Both the position numbers and the translations under genes were made by a program. The notes under the pieces were generated by a model. It was not told the DNA's origin. It made no database searches and saw only the letters and a list, made by a program, of their open reading frames with translations. This document shows positions 50,767 through 59,370 of a DNA stretch of 64,000 nt, piece by piece; the first letter of the stretch is position 1, and every line of letters starts with the position of its first letter. This stretch comes from Kitasatospora sp. NBC_01266 (GTDB lineage: Bacteria > Actinomycetota > Actinomycetes > Streptomycetales > Streptomycetaceae): assembly GCF_036242395.1 (NCBI RefSeq), contig NZ_CP108458.1:1302001-1366000 (forward strand), given 5' to 3'.

Positions 50767-51645
50767 CTATCCGGTCACCAGGCTCTGGACCTCCACGGCC
50801 CGCACCGCAACGGTCGAAGTGGTCGTCAGGTCCGGATAGGTCCCGCGCTGGCCTGCCCCGGACCAGCTCACCGACCAGTGGACCGTCGCCGACGCCTTGA
50901 ATGAACCGCCCGGCTCGGCCTCGGAAGAGCGCAGGTAGGTGTGCCCGCAGTCCGGCGAAGCCGACGCCGGATCAGCACTGCGGTCGTAGGGAGTCCCCGG
51001 CCCGGCGCAGGTCACGGTCGCCCCGTCACCGGTCTCCCACACCACCGAAGACGGCTCCGCCACCGCGACGACGGACACCCCGGGGGCATCGGCGGTCGCA
51101 CGGACCGGCTGCCACTGCCCGCTGTCCACCCACAGCCACGTCGGCACCCGCACAACTTGCGGCCCGTCCACGCCTGGGTTCAATCGCACTTCAGGCTGCG
51201 GAGGCTGCAGCTGGGAGACCGCCTTCGCGGCCAAGGCGACCGGATCAACTGCTGGGCTCGGTGCCTGCGCACTGCTCATGTCCGCCCACAACGGGGGCCC
51301 CGTCAGCGGGTTGCTGCCGAAGCTGCCCTGCGGGAGGGTGCTGCCGCAGTCGAGGACGTACCACTGACCGAGACTGCCGTTCTCGGCCGCCATGACGTCC
51401 GACTTCGGGACCCGCACGCAGACCGGCTTTCCCGGGGCCGCAGCCTCCGGGACTGCGGGCTGCTGATCGTCGGAGAGCTTGCCCGGCCGGACGGATCCGT
51501 TGGCCGCCGTCACCTCGCAGCGCCCCTGCACACAAGCCATCGAGGCCGAGCTGCCGAGCGAGTCGTCCGCGCGAGCAGCAGGCACAGCGCCCACCAAGCA
51601 AACCGCTGAGACCAGCACCACCGAGGTGTGAGGGGCCCTCAGCAC
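50767..51645 (-). CDS. secreted protein of the Tad operon
   Basis: A 292-residue protein. GTG 51645 overlaps the lipoprotein stop. A signal peptide (LVSAVCLVGAVPAARADDSL) leads to an exported part with paired cysteines (ACVQGRCEV, VCVRVPKSD, VLDCGST, CAGPGTPYD) and a C-terminal immunoglobulin-like strand region (FKASATVHWSVSWSGAGQRG). Similar proteins head Streptomyces Tad loci. It may be a pilus-associated surface protein. Sometimes mis-annotated as an ATP-binding protein; no nucleotide motif is present. Confidence 0.68.
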   Translation of the reverse strand: MLRAPHTSVVLVSAVCLVGAVPAARADDSLGSSASMACVQGRCEVTAANGSVRPGKLSDDQQPAVPEAAAPGKPVCVRVPKSDVMAAENGSLGQWYVLDCGSTLPQGSFGSNPLTGPPLWADMSSAQAPSPAVDPVALAAKAVSQLQPPQPEVRLNPGVDGPQVVRVPTWLWVDSGQWQPVRATADAPGVSVVAVAEPSSVVWETGDGATVTCAGPGTPYDRSADPASASPDCGHTYLRSSEAEPGGSFKASATVHWSVSWSGAGQRGTYPDLTTTSTVAVRAVEVQSLVTG

Positions 51646-52286
51646 GTTCCCACCGCACCGATGAGTTGCTGGTCCACCTGCCACGAGCCGTCAGGCTGCC
51701 GAGTGATCGCCGCCGCCGAGATGTGCTTTCCGCCAGGGACGTCATCGGCGAGCTGGCCGTCCAGCTTGTACTTCAGCCAGTGCGTCCCGTCCAAGCAGTC
51801 CGCCACCTCCACCCGGTCCGGCTGGTCCGCCGGGGTCACCTTGGTAACCCTTGGGTTCCACACCGGCGCGCCGTGACTGACAAGTCCCTTGGTGTGCTGG
51901 TCGATCAGCGCCTTGGTCCAGTAGGTCAGCGGCTGGCCGGTCATGTGCGAGGCCAGACGGGGGTTCTTGTAGTCCGATGTGGCGGCGAGCGCGGTGATGT
52001 CCTGCATCATCGCGTCGTACGCGGCGAGCGCCTCCGGCGGTGCGGGCACCCCGGTCCACGAGGGAGCGGGAGAAGAAGGAGACGGCGCGGCGGACAATGC
52101 CGTTTGCTCCGAGGCCGAAGTCGAGGCCATACCGCCTGAGCTCGAGCTGGGCTGCACGGTCACCGCCTCACTCGACCCGCCCTTGTTCGTGCACCCCATC
52201 AGCCCGGCGATACCTGCAAGCCCCAGCGTCAACGCCGCGAATCGCCTGCGGCCGACCAGCCCAATCAGATTCACCACTGCGCACAT
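51639..52286 (-). CDS. lipoprotein heading the Tad operon
   Basis: About 215 residues; start at ATG 52286 (MCAVVNLIGLVGRRRFA), with 52307 as an alternative. A lipobox (LAGIAGLMGC) with a conserved cysteine is followed by a Ser-rich linker (SSSSGGMASTSASEQTALSA). The folded part (LAAYDAMMQDITALAATSDY, MTGQPLTYWTKALIDQHTKG) looks like a small alpha/beta domain with an SnoaL-like feel. It is the first gene of the Tad operon. Confidence 0.7.
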   Translation of the reverse strand: MCAVVNLIGLVGRRRFAALTLGLAGIAGLMGCTNKGGSSEAVTVQPSSSSGGMASTSASEQTALSAAPSPSSPAPSWTGVPAPPEALAAYDAMMQDITALAATSDYKNPRLASHMTGQPLTYWTKALIDQHTKGLVSHGAPVWNPRVTKVTPADQPDRVEVADCLDGTHWLKYKLDGQLADDVPGGKHISAAAITRQPDGSWQVDQQLIGAVGTC

Positions 52287-52646
52287 CCCACCCATCGCTC
52301 TGGCCACGAAGAACCGGCGCCACGCCTCATCGGCAGTGCGAGTTCCATTCCATACCCGGACGGATCCCGATAGCGATCTTTCTCACTCCGAAGAGTGCAA
52401 AGTCCGACAACCTGCCGAATCAGCTTTCGATTTCACCTGCCTCTTGTCGGAGAAACTGCGTCAGCGCTTGCCCGACAGGCAACGGTTCTACTACCCGCAC
52501 TCTCCGGCGCGCCATCGACGAAGCCGGGCGTTCACGGTCACGAAGGACAGCCCCTTCGAGCTAACGGTCTGCCAGGGTGAATTCTGCGCAGCCCCACTCC
52601 ACGTCGGCGCAGCACTCTATTCGCTAGAGGACCGTCTATCCGGAGT
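52287..52646. other. gene-free upstream region of the Tad operon
   Basis: About 360 bp of visibly lower GC than its surroundings without a convincing gene on either strand. It contains AT-rich blocks that may carry the Tad-operon promoter. I could not single out a reliable -35/-10 pair or clear repeat. Confidence 0.5.
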
Positions 52647-53360
52647 TCAGTCCACCAGTCTCGCGATGGTCGCAAGAAGCAGCTGAGCATCCGTCAAATC
52701 TTCCAGAACCGCGTCGGCTCCGGCGTCTGCGAGTTCCTGCATGCTGCTGGTCCCGGAGGCGACTCCGATTACCTTCGCTCCCCCCTGAAGGCCAGTTCGA
52801 ACATCCTCCAGGGAGTCGCCAATGATCACCGTGTTGGCGTTCGTGAACTCCGTCTGGTGCTTCAACCCTGCCCTTCTCTGGGCCACGGCCACGAGAGCCG
52901 GTCGGTGGGAATCGTCCGAGGCGAACGCACCGATCGAGGTGTCCAGGTAGCGACCCAACTCGAAAGCCTCGAGCTTGATCTCGCCGTTCGCCCGCAGGTT
53001 CCCCGTCAGCACAGTCGGGACCAGCTCAGCAGTCTGGCGCACCACCTGCAGGGCAGTGACCGCCCCGCCCATGAGCCGACCCTCGGTGCGCATCTCCGCC
53101 ACGCGGGCGGCCAGCAGCTCGGGCAGGAGATGCATCATGCGCTCAGCCAAGGTGTCAACGCCCGACGCAGGGACGCTGTTCTCGTGCAGGAGCTGACGAA
53201 CAGCCAGCGGCATCGTCACCCCGGTACCCCGGGCAGGAAGGTGGTCGGCGGGGCGACCGACCACACGCGCGAAGGCCTCGCGGTAGACCCGCCGATCGAT
53301 CTCGCCGACGTAGAGCAGTGTCCGGTCGATGTCCCAGAGTACGAGCGTTCGGGCGAGCAT
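52647..53360 (-). CDS. HAD-superfamily phosphatase (phosphoglycolate-phosphatase-like)
   Basis: A 237-residue enzyme. Motif I is WDIDRTLLYVG (D-x-D), motif II VLTGNLRANGEIKLEAF, and motif IV NTVIIGDSLEDVRTGLQGGA. A C1-type helical cap lies between ~20 and 100. It would dephosphorylate a small phosphometabolite. It follows the truncated XRE regulator by 2 bp and is probably transcribed with it. Confidence 0.82.
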   Translation of the reverse strand: MLARTLVLWDIDRTLLYVGEIDRRVYREAFARVVGRPADHLPARGTGVTMPLAVRQLLHENSVPASGVDTLAERMMHLLPELLAARVAEMRTEGRLMGGAVTALQVVRQTAELVPTVLTGNLRANGEIKLEAFELGRYLDTSIGAFASDDSHRPALVAVAQRRAGLKHQTEFTNANTVIIGDSLEDVRTGLQGGAKVIGVASGTSSMQELADAGADAVLEDLTDAQLLLATIARLVD

Positions 53361-53362
53361 GG

Positions 53363-54390
53363 TCAGTTCCTCTGGGCCAGCAGCAGGTCGGCGCGTTCGA
53401 TCAACTCGCGCGTGCGCGCGCCACCACCGAAGGATCGCAGGTCGTCCGCTGTGCGACCGAGGTGCTCGTACAGGCGGGACGACCGAACACCGACCGCCAG
53501 CTCCAGCACGTTCTCGACGGCCGCGTATCCCGCCTCGCTCTCACCGCTCCGCAGGTGAGCAGAGGCCGCTCGTGCTTCGAACAAGGCGCGGGTCCGGCGG
53601 TCCGCCGGGTTCAAAGACGCATGGGCTGCTTCGAAATTGACGGCAGCCGGCCGCGGGTCCCCCAGGTCGAGATGGCAACTGCCGGCCTGCCCCGCGACCT
53701 CACCTTCGTTGATCCAGTACAGCCAGCCGGGATCTTCCTCCGCAGGACCCGCTGCTGTGAGTTCGGCGGCGGTCCCCAAAGCCCGAAGGCACGCTTCCCG
53801 CTCCCCCAGCTTGGCGTAACCGCGTGCCTGCCGCATGAGGAGCATCGCCTTCAGGGAAGGCGAGTTGACGGCCTTGACCTTCTCCCTGGCAGCCTGCATC
53901 GCACCGACCGCGTCACGGGGGTCACCGTTGGAGTAGCTCTGGATCGCCAGGTAGGAGAGCGCTCCAGCGCCGAGCCGCGAATCTCCGGAGGCGTGAGCCG
54001 CTCGCAGCGCGCCCAACAGGGCCTGCTGAGCCAGGGCGTGGCGTCCGGCATCGAAATGGAACCATCCGAGCTGGGTGGCAGTGTCGGCGGCGACGGCAGC
54101 GAGTGAGCGGCCGGTCGACTCGTCGTAGCTCGCGTTCCGCAGCATCCCTTCCAGGAGGGAGAGATGGGCGCGAGCCAGGTCGGCGAGACTCCCACTGCCA
54201 GTGCTGGCATCCATGTGCCGCAGCTGATCGGCCGTACCCCGGAGGTGCTCGATCAGCTCGCCGGTGATCTGGCCTCCGTTCGCTGCCCGGTACAACGGCT
54301 CCGGGTCGGCGATGCCCCAGTGGTGGACGTGTGCGGTCAGCGCTGTGCCTGACAGTGCGAGAAATCGGCGGCGGTCCATGGACTCCCCTA
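53363..54390 (-). pseudogene. XRE/TPR regulator with its N-terminal HTH removed at an IS701 element
   Basis: The remaining 338 residues start at ATG 54379 (MDRRRFLALSGTALTAHVHH), which in this family lies in the middle of the protein, after the HTH. TPR helices fill the rest (LGWFHFDAGRHALAQQALLG, ALRAAHASGDSRLGAGALSY). The frame is open upstream to the IS edge at 54391 (VLGES). The DNA on the far side of the IS (55955 on) does not encode the missing HTH. A ribosome site (GGGGAG) before the ATG may still allow a shortened product without DNA binding. Confidence 0.7.
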
Positions 54391-54532
54391 GTACTCCAGT
54401 GAGAGTTCTCCGTATGTCCTGGTCAGCGGCCTGGTGGCGGTGAGTGTAGCGGGGCTGCGGCGTGGGTGGGGCGGCTTTGACGTGGATGTCCCACCCACGG
54501 GTGGCCGCGCCGCATGTAGTGACAGCGGCGGG
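54391..54532 (+). repeat. left 142-bp terminal inverted repeat of the IS701 element
   Basis: It starts GTACTCCAGTGAGAG and is identical base for base over 142 bp to the reverse complement of 55813-55954. It is much longer than the ~20-40 bp usual for IS701-type ends. Confidence 0.88.
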
Positions 54533-54568
54533 CGTGTGCTTGGTGGCGGCGCCGCCACCGGGACCATG

Positions 54569-55798
54569 TCACTGCGTGGCTGCGGTCCGGAGAACGCTGG
54601 TGGGGTCCAGTTGCCAGCAGACGGCGAATCTCGGCCGGCGTGAGGTCCACGAGGTCGGGCGCGTCGTGATCGCCTCCCCCTTTTCGCGTTCCTGGGCGGC
54701 CATGGCGGCCAGGAACATGTGGGCGAGCATGGCGAGCGTGATGTGTCGGTACCAGCCCACGAAACGGCGTACTTCGTACTGGTCCAGGCCGCACTCGTTC
54801 TTGGCGCTCTGGAAGCACTCCTCGATCTTCCAGCGGCAGCCGGCGACACGGACCAGGTCCGCGACGGTGGCCTCCAGCGGCGCGCAGGCGAGGTAGTAGG
54901 CAATCTCGTCGGGTCTGGTGATGCTGCGCCGGGCTAGCATCCACCGCTGGCGGGTGGGTTCCTCGCCGTCGAACTCCCAGACGGCGGGCAGGCGGGCGGC
55001 GGCCCAGTCGTAGAAGCGCTCGCCCTTCGCGCCGGCCCCGGCGGACAGCCGCTGCCAGGCCTCGGGCGGGGACTGACGGAAGAGGTGGTCGATGCGCGGG
55101 CCGTGGACCTGCTGGGACTTGGGTACCGCCACCACGTAGGAGAGTTGGGCGTCTTCAAGGAAGCGACGGAAGTGGGAGTCCTGGCCGTAGGCGGAGTCGG
55201 CTGTGACCCAGGCGATGGGCAGAGGCGAGGCCAGCGCGCGTGTGATCATGGTGCGGGCCAGCTCACCCTTCGTCGCGAAGACGCGCCCGTCCGGCACGCG
55301 GGCGGCGCGGCATCGTTCGCGGTCGTCGGTCCAGGAGTTGGGCAGGTAGAGCTCGCGGTCAACCAGTGCGTGGCCGCGGCTGGTGGCGTAGGCGGCGAAG
55401 ACGCCGATCTGGCAATTCTCGGTGCGGCCGGCGGTTCCGGAGTACTGGCGCTGGACTCCGGCGGAGGTGGTGCCTTTCTTCACGAAGCCGGTGTCGTCGA
55501 TGATGAACACGCCGTCAGGGGAGCCGAGTTGCTCGGCCGCGTAGGCCTGGAGGTCGTCGCGTACCTCGTCGGCCTCCCAGCGGGCGCCGGCGAGCAGGTG
55601 CTGCAGGCTGTGAGGTGCTTGGTGCCCGGCATACTCAGCCAGTTGCCAGCTGTTCTTGCGGCCTACCGGGCCCAGCAGGCCACGCACGTAGTCCCGCATC
55701 CGGCGTCGGGGCTCGACCCGCATGAAGCGGCCCCCGATTCGCAGGAAGAGCTCGTTGAGTTCCCGATCCCACAGATCTGTCGGCAGATCATCGTTCAC
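54569..55798 (-). CDS. IS701-family DDE transposase
   Basis: A 409-residue protein with GTG start at 55798. Catalytic signature residues: first Asp in FIIDDTGFVKKGTTSAGVQR, second in AWVTADSAYGQDSHFRRFL, and a downstream Glu in WKIEECFQSAKNECGLDQYE. IVGVQR-like and CQIGVFAAYATSRGHALVDR elements match IS701. The last ~30 residues run into the right IR-proximal DNA. It appears intact. Confidence 0.9.
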   Translation of the reverse strand: MNDDLPTDLWDRELNELFLRIGGRFMRVEPRRRMRDYVRGLLGPVGRKNSWQLAEYAGHQAPHSLQHLLAGARWEADEVRDDLQAYAAEQLGSPDGVFIIDDTGFVKKGTTSAGVQRQYSGTAGRTENCQIGVFAAYATSRGHALVDRELYLPNSWTDDRERCRAARVPDGRVFATKGELARTMITRALASPLPIAWVTADSAYGQDSHFRRFLEDAQLSYVVAVPKSQQVHGPRIDHLFRQSPPEAWQRLSAGAGAKGERFYDWAAARLPAVWEFDGEEPTRQRWMLARRSITRPDEIAYYLACAPLEATVADLVRVAGCRWKIEECFQSAKNECGLDQYEVRRFVGWYRHITLAMLAHMFLAAMAAQEREKGEAITTRPTSWTSRRPRFAVCWQLDPTSVLRTAATQ

Positions 55799-55812
55799 AC
55801 CGATGCTCTCTC

Positions 55813-55954
55813 CCCGCCGCTGTCACTACATGCGGCGCGGCCACCCGTGGGTGGGACATCCACGTCAAAGCCGCCCCACCCACGCCGCAGCCCCGCTACA
55901 CTCACCGCCACCAGGCCGCTGACCAGGACATACGGAGAACTCTCACTGGAGTAC
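55813..55954 (-). repeat. right 142-bp terminal inverted repeat of the IS701 element
   Basis: This is the mirror image of 54391-54532. Its end reads CTCTCACTGGAGTAC. On translation both ends give the same artefactual Arg/Pro-rich peptide, which is not a real gene. Confidence 0.88.
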
Positions 55955-55955
55955 C

Positions 55956-56276
55956 GGCCCAGGGTTCGGCGAGTCGGCCACCGACCTGGTGCTGGTGCCG
56001 ATCCATCCGCAGACCGGAGACATGTGGCAGGCGCGCGCCGGGGCGGTGCCGGTACCCATGGATGCCACGCTCTGGGCCGAGCTCGCCTTCCCGCCACACC
56101 GGACCCGGCTGCCGGTGGTCGGCGGACTGCCGGCAGGCGTGGAGCGGGACGACCCGCTGCCGCCGCACCCGTGGTACCCGTTCCAGCCGTCCAGGGAGGC
56201 ATTCCGGTACACGCTCGCGCGGATGCCTGCGGTCAGGGAACCGTGGCTGCGGGCGATCTACGACCGAGGATGCTGA
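55956..56276 (+). pseudogene. C-terminal fragment of an unknown gene
   Basis: About 106 codons open from the IS edge to a TGA at 56274. They read SATDLVLVPIHPQTGDMWQA, RAGAVPVPMDATLWAELAF and a C-terminal REAFRYTLARMPAVREPWLR. The sequence looks like a real protein end; ATG 55989 is internal. The family is not recognised. It lost its 5' part to the IS701-associated event. Confidence 0.45.
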
Positions 56277-56295
56277 CCGTCAGCGATAACTCCCG

Positions 56296-57030
56296 CTAAC
56301 GCTTGTCCCTCGCTCCATCGGAGACGCCACCGAGACGAATCTCCTCCAGCGTGGTCCAGCGATAGCGGTGATCCTCCCTCCGAAGTTCGACCAACTTGAC
56401 ACCCGATACAGGAAGTTCAGCAGGTTCGAGGCGACGGAGATCGGTGATTGCCCTTTGGATTGGTTCTGCCGGGACCGGCCGGTTGCAGTACGCGATTCCC
56501 AGGTGGGGTCGAAAGCCGCTGGTCGGCTTGGCCGTGGCCACCCCGGCCGCAGTGCCGACGTCGGTGAGTGTGCTGTGCAGCTGCAGGAGTGGCCCCCACG
56601 GTGCGAGACTGAAGCGCACTGCACCACGAGACCCTGCCAGGGGCAGGACTTGAAGGATGAATGGATCAAGTTCTGCGCAGCGCGCACGGGCAGCTGCAGC
56701 TACGGTCGCCAGCATGTCTTCGCTCGCCGCGCTGACTCGGCTGATTGTGATGTGCAGTCCGTCGGCGGCGGTGTGATCAAGTTCCGGCCGGGATAGCTGC
56801 CGCTGGCATCGCTCCGCCAGCGAGTGAACGTCGGGCGCCTGCTCCGCGGTAATGAACCAGTAGAGCCGACGGCGTCCGGATGATCTCCCAGTCCGGTCCC
56901 AGTGGTTGACCATCATGGTCACTGCGGAGAAGGCGGCCCAGTCGTGGTCCGCAATCACCCTGGGGTCAGTGAGCGACGGCGGCGGGTCGGCGGGGAAGAC
57001 GGTGGGTCGTGTGGGCGTGTCTGGGTACAT
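56296..57030 (-). CDS. 2H phosphoesterase / 2'-5' RNA ligase-like protein
   Basis: A 244-residue protein, ATG 57030. First 2H motif is GLHITISRV (H-x-T) at about residue 110, second is FRPHLGIAYCN (H-x-G rather than H-x-T/S) at about 190. It may act on 2',3'-cyclic or 2',5'-linked RNA phosphates. The Gly at the third position of the second motif is unusual and may lower activity. It follows the XRE regulator at 57078 by 47 bp. Confidence 0.7.
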   Translation of the reverse strand: MYPDTPTRPTVFPADPPPSLTDPRVIADHDWAAFSAVTMMVNHWDRTGRSSGRRRLYWFITAEQAPDVHSLAERCQRQLSRPELDHTAADGLHITISRVSAASEDMLATVAAAARARCAELDPFILQVLPLAGSRGAVRFSLAPWGPLLQLHSTLTDVGTAAGVATAKPTSGFRPHLGIAYCNRPVPAEPIQRAITDLRRLEPAELPVSGVKLVELRREDHRYRWTTLEEIRLGGVSDGARDKR

Positions 57031-57077
57031 CGACGCTCTATTCGTCCACGGCCAGAGGGCGCGCTCAGGATCAGGGC

Positions 57078-58505
57078 CTATGCCTCGACAATGTACGCGG
57101 CCTTCTGGACCCTCCACTGCGCGAGGGCCACACCATACTCAACCACTGCATCGAGATGAGACCACGGTGCCGCGAGCTGCTGAAGTTCGGCAGCGCGCTG
57201 CACGACTGAGCGGATCGGGTTCGCACCTCCGGAGTGCAGCGCTGCTCGGCCGAGGTCCATGGACTGCTCGACCTCTGGGTTCGGACCGTGAAGGTAGGAG
57301 GCTGCGACATCCAGGGCGATCAGGGCCCGGCTCCAGGCGGAGTCCGCTTCCTGGACGTGCTGCGCGACCTGGTCAGCGTAACTGAGCACCTTCGGGGTAT
57401 CGCCAAGCGCCATGTGAACGGTCGCGGCGTTGGCCAGCGTGCGTGCCAGTCCGTACGGCTCGAAAGAGATGCACGGCGTCAGACCGAGCGGCGTGCCGAC
57501 CCGTTCGGTCAGTGCGAGAGCCTCCCCGATCGCCCGCTCCGCAGCCCGCCTCTCGTGGAGCTTGCCGAGGGCGCGCGCCTTGCCGTTGACCAGCAGTCGG
57601 ACGGCTTGTGGGCTGCCGAGCGCGAGGCGGACGCCCGCGTCCGCGAGGTCGTGGGCCTCACGGTACTGGCCGGCGTAGTAGGCCTCCAAGGACTGTGTCC
57701 CCCGGACCCAAGCCATCAGTTCGACGTCCTGCACCTCCTCTGCCAGCTGGAACGCCTCCGCGCAGTAGGCCTTGGCGGCTGCCGGACGACCCGCGTTCAC
57801 CGCCATATAGCCGAGGAGGCCGGCTGCCTGAGCAGCCAGAACGTAGAGCTTCTGTCGCTGGCCGGGATGCTGCCGTCCGCTCAGCAGAGCATGTAGCGAG
57901 GACCGTAGCTGAGCCCCGACCGGGGCGAGGGATTGCGGTCCGCCGGTCTCGTAGGACGTAACGATCGAGTCGACGGACCGAGCGAACTGGGACAGGACGG
58001 CGGTATCAACGTTCACCGAGGTAATCGCAGTCAACTGATCCGCGATCACCGCCGGATCATCCCAGATTCCCGCAGTGGCTGCCTTCTCCGGTGTGCTTCG
58101 GCGTTGGGCGCGCACCGGCACGAGCGCCGCCGACTCCGCAGGAAGCGGCGCGATCAGGGCGGGTGGGATGCCCAGCCCCTTGGCCCACTGCTGGAGCTGG
58201 TGACGGTCGCGGATCGTCTTACGACCGTTTTCCAGTCGGCTGACCTCGGCTTGATCGATTCCGACGAGCCGCGCCACGGCCGCCTGCGGAAGCCCTGTGT
58301 GCCGACGGTACAAACGAACCACCGCTCCGAAGTCCCAGCGTCTCAGCGCTCCCATGACCTCGGGCTCCGCCCAGAACGCCGCGTCGGCCTTGGGTGCCAT
58401 GCCGCGCTCGCACAGCGCGCATTGACGCCGTTGGTTGAAGCGGCTGAGCAGCGCTCCGCAGCCGGTGCAGCATCGCTGTTGCGCGTTCTCCACGCCCCAC
58501 CCCAT
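57078..58505 (-). CDS. XRE regulator with zinc ribbon and TPR repeats
   Basis: A 475-residue protein (ATG 58505; GTG 58493 possible). N-terminal zinc ribbon (CCTGCGALLSRFNQRRQCAL CE), HTH at ~40-95 (YRRHTGLPQAAVARLVGIDQ, AEVSRLENGRKTIRDRHQLQ), then a TPR-rich regulatory part (LLGYMAVNAGRPAAAKAYCA, LAMALGD-type repeats). This is an intact member of the same class as the truncated one at 53363. It could regulate the locus that follows it and bind a small signal peptide or molecule. Confidence 0.82.
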   Translation of the reverse strand: MGWGVENAQQRCCTGCGALLSRFNQRRQCALCERGMAPKADAAFWAEPEVMGALRRWDFGAVVRLYRRHTGLPQAAVARLVGIDQAEVSRLENGRKTIRDRHQLQQWAKGLGIPPALIAPLPAESAALVPVRAQRRSTPEKAATAGIWDDPAVIADQLTAITSVNVDTAVLSQFARSVDSIVTSYETGGPQSLAPVGAQLRSSLHALLSGRQHPGQRQKLYVLAAQAAGLLGYMAVNAGRPAAAKAYCAEAFQLAEEVQDVELMAWVRGTQSLEAYYAGQYREAHDLADAGVRLALGSPQAVRLLVNGKARALGKLHERRAAERAIGEALALTERVGTPLGLTPCISFEPYGLARTLANAATVHMALGDTPKVLSYADQVAQHVQEADSAWSRALIALDVAASYLHGPNPEVEQSMDLGRAALHSGGANPIRSVVQRAAELQQLAAPWSHLDAVVEYGVALAQWRVQKAAYIVEA

Positions 58506-58739
58506 TCGGTACGTGACCGGATGACACCGCTGAGTTCCACACTGCCACAGCTGCCCTTCACCCCGGCCAGTAGCAGCGCGATTTCCCGGGTGTCTGACTC
58601 GGGGCAGGAGGCTCACCCAGTCGGCCTACTCCCTGATGCCGAGTCTGCTGATCTGTCGTCGACTGGCATTGCTCCGTGTCTTGCATCAGCATGCGGTCCA
58701 ACGTTGGGCTGCCGTGCCGTCGCTTCGGTGGAGGTCGAG

Positions 58740-59351
58740 ATGAGCGCCAACTCCCACGGCATTGACACGTGGTGCCAACCAGGGCCGTACGCCGACCAGG
58801 CCCGCGCCTACTACGCGGCCAAGGACCCCGCTCACGACTTTGTGCACGTCCAGCGCATCCTGGCCCGGCTTGAATCCCTGCGTGACGGCCAGCAACCCAG
58901 ACTGCACCTGCTCTACTTCCTGGCCTGCTTCCACGGACTCGTCCCCAACCTTGATGATCCGGGATTTCGGCGGGACACCGCCGCCTTCCTCGAGTCTCTC
59001 GGGTGGCCCGCCGAGGAGGTGACTCAGGCCCTGGTCAGCCTGGAACGTCACCTCAAAGAGCCGATGTTGCTGGAGGAGGAATTGGTCCACGACGCCAACT
59101 TCCTTGAGGCTGTGGGCGCTTTCGGCATCGCGAAGGCGTTTACTACCGGCGGGGCGAGAGGACAGCACTACGAGGAGACCATCGAACGCGCCAGATTCTT
59201 CATCGATCGCCCGGTCTTCCGGACTCGGCTCGGCAAGGACCTCGCAGTCGAACGCCGCTCCTACGCCCACGCCTTCCTCGACGTTCTGGAAGCTGAACTC
59301 GCAGCCGAGCTGTCCGTCCGATCCGAGGGGATCAGACGGACAGCTCGGTGA
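58740..59351 (+). CDS. HD-superfamily-like protein lacking the HD aspartate
   Basis: A 203-residue protein, ATG 58740 with GGAGGTCGAG upstream. It follows the YedJ-type HD pattern: DPAHDFVHVQRILARLESL gives the first His, LVHDANFLEAVGAFGIAKAF the late part. The expected H-D reads ACFHGL, so the metal-binding Asp is Gly. That suggests an impaired or non-catalytic phosphohydrolase or a binding protein. It is divergent from the XRE gene and may be controlled by it. Confidence 0.6.
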   Translation: MSANSHGIDTWCQPGPYADQARAYYAAKDPAHDFVHVQRILARLESLRDGQQPRLHLLYFLACFHGLVPNLDDPGFRRDTAAFLESLGWPAEEVTQALVSLERHLKEPMLLEEELVHDANFLEAVGAFGIAKAFTTGGARGQHYEETIERARFFIDRPVFRTRLGKDLAVERRSYAHAFLDVLEAELAAELSVRSEGIRRTAR

Positions 59352-59370
59352 ACTACCGTGCCACCGAACC

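Larger units (their letters stand above)
54391..55954 (-). mobile_element. IS701-family insertion sequence
   Basis: A 1564-bp element bounded by 142-bp perfect inverted repeats with a single transposase gene inside. Flanks are CCCCTA on the left and CGGCCC on the right, so no 4-bp target duplication is seen. With a beheaded regulator on one side and a beheaded unknown gene on the other, a deletion next to the element, or recombination between two copies, is likely. Confidence 0.85.

Noticed and set aside
52040-52686. Plus-strand open frames upstream of the Tad operon
   Set aside because: They overlap the lipoprotein gene antisense and lack any recognisable pattern or ribosome site.
54391-54540. 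Short proteins ending TRTYGELSLEY at both ends of the IS701 element
   Set aside because: Identical translations arise from the two terminal inverted repeats and are not genes.
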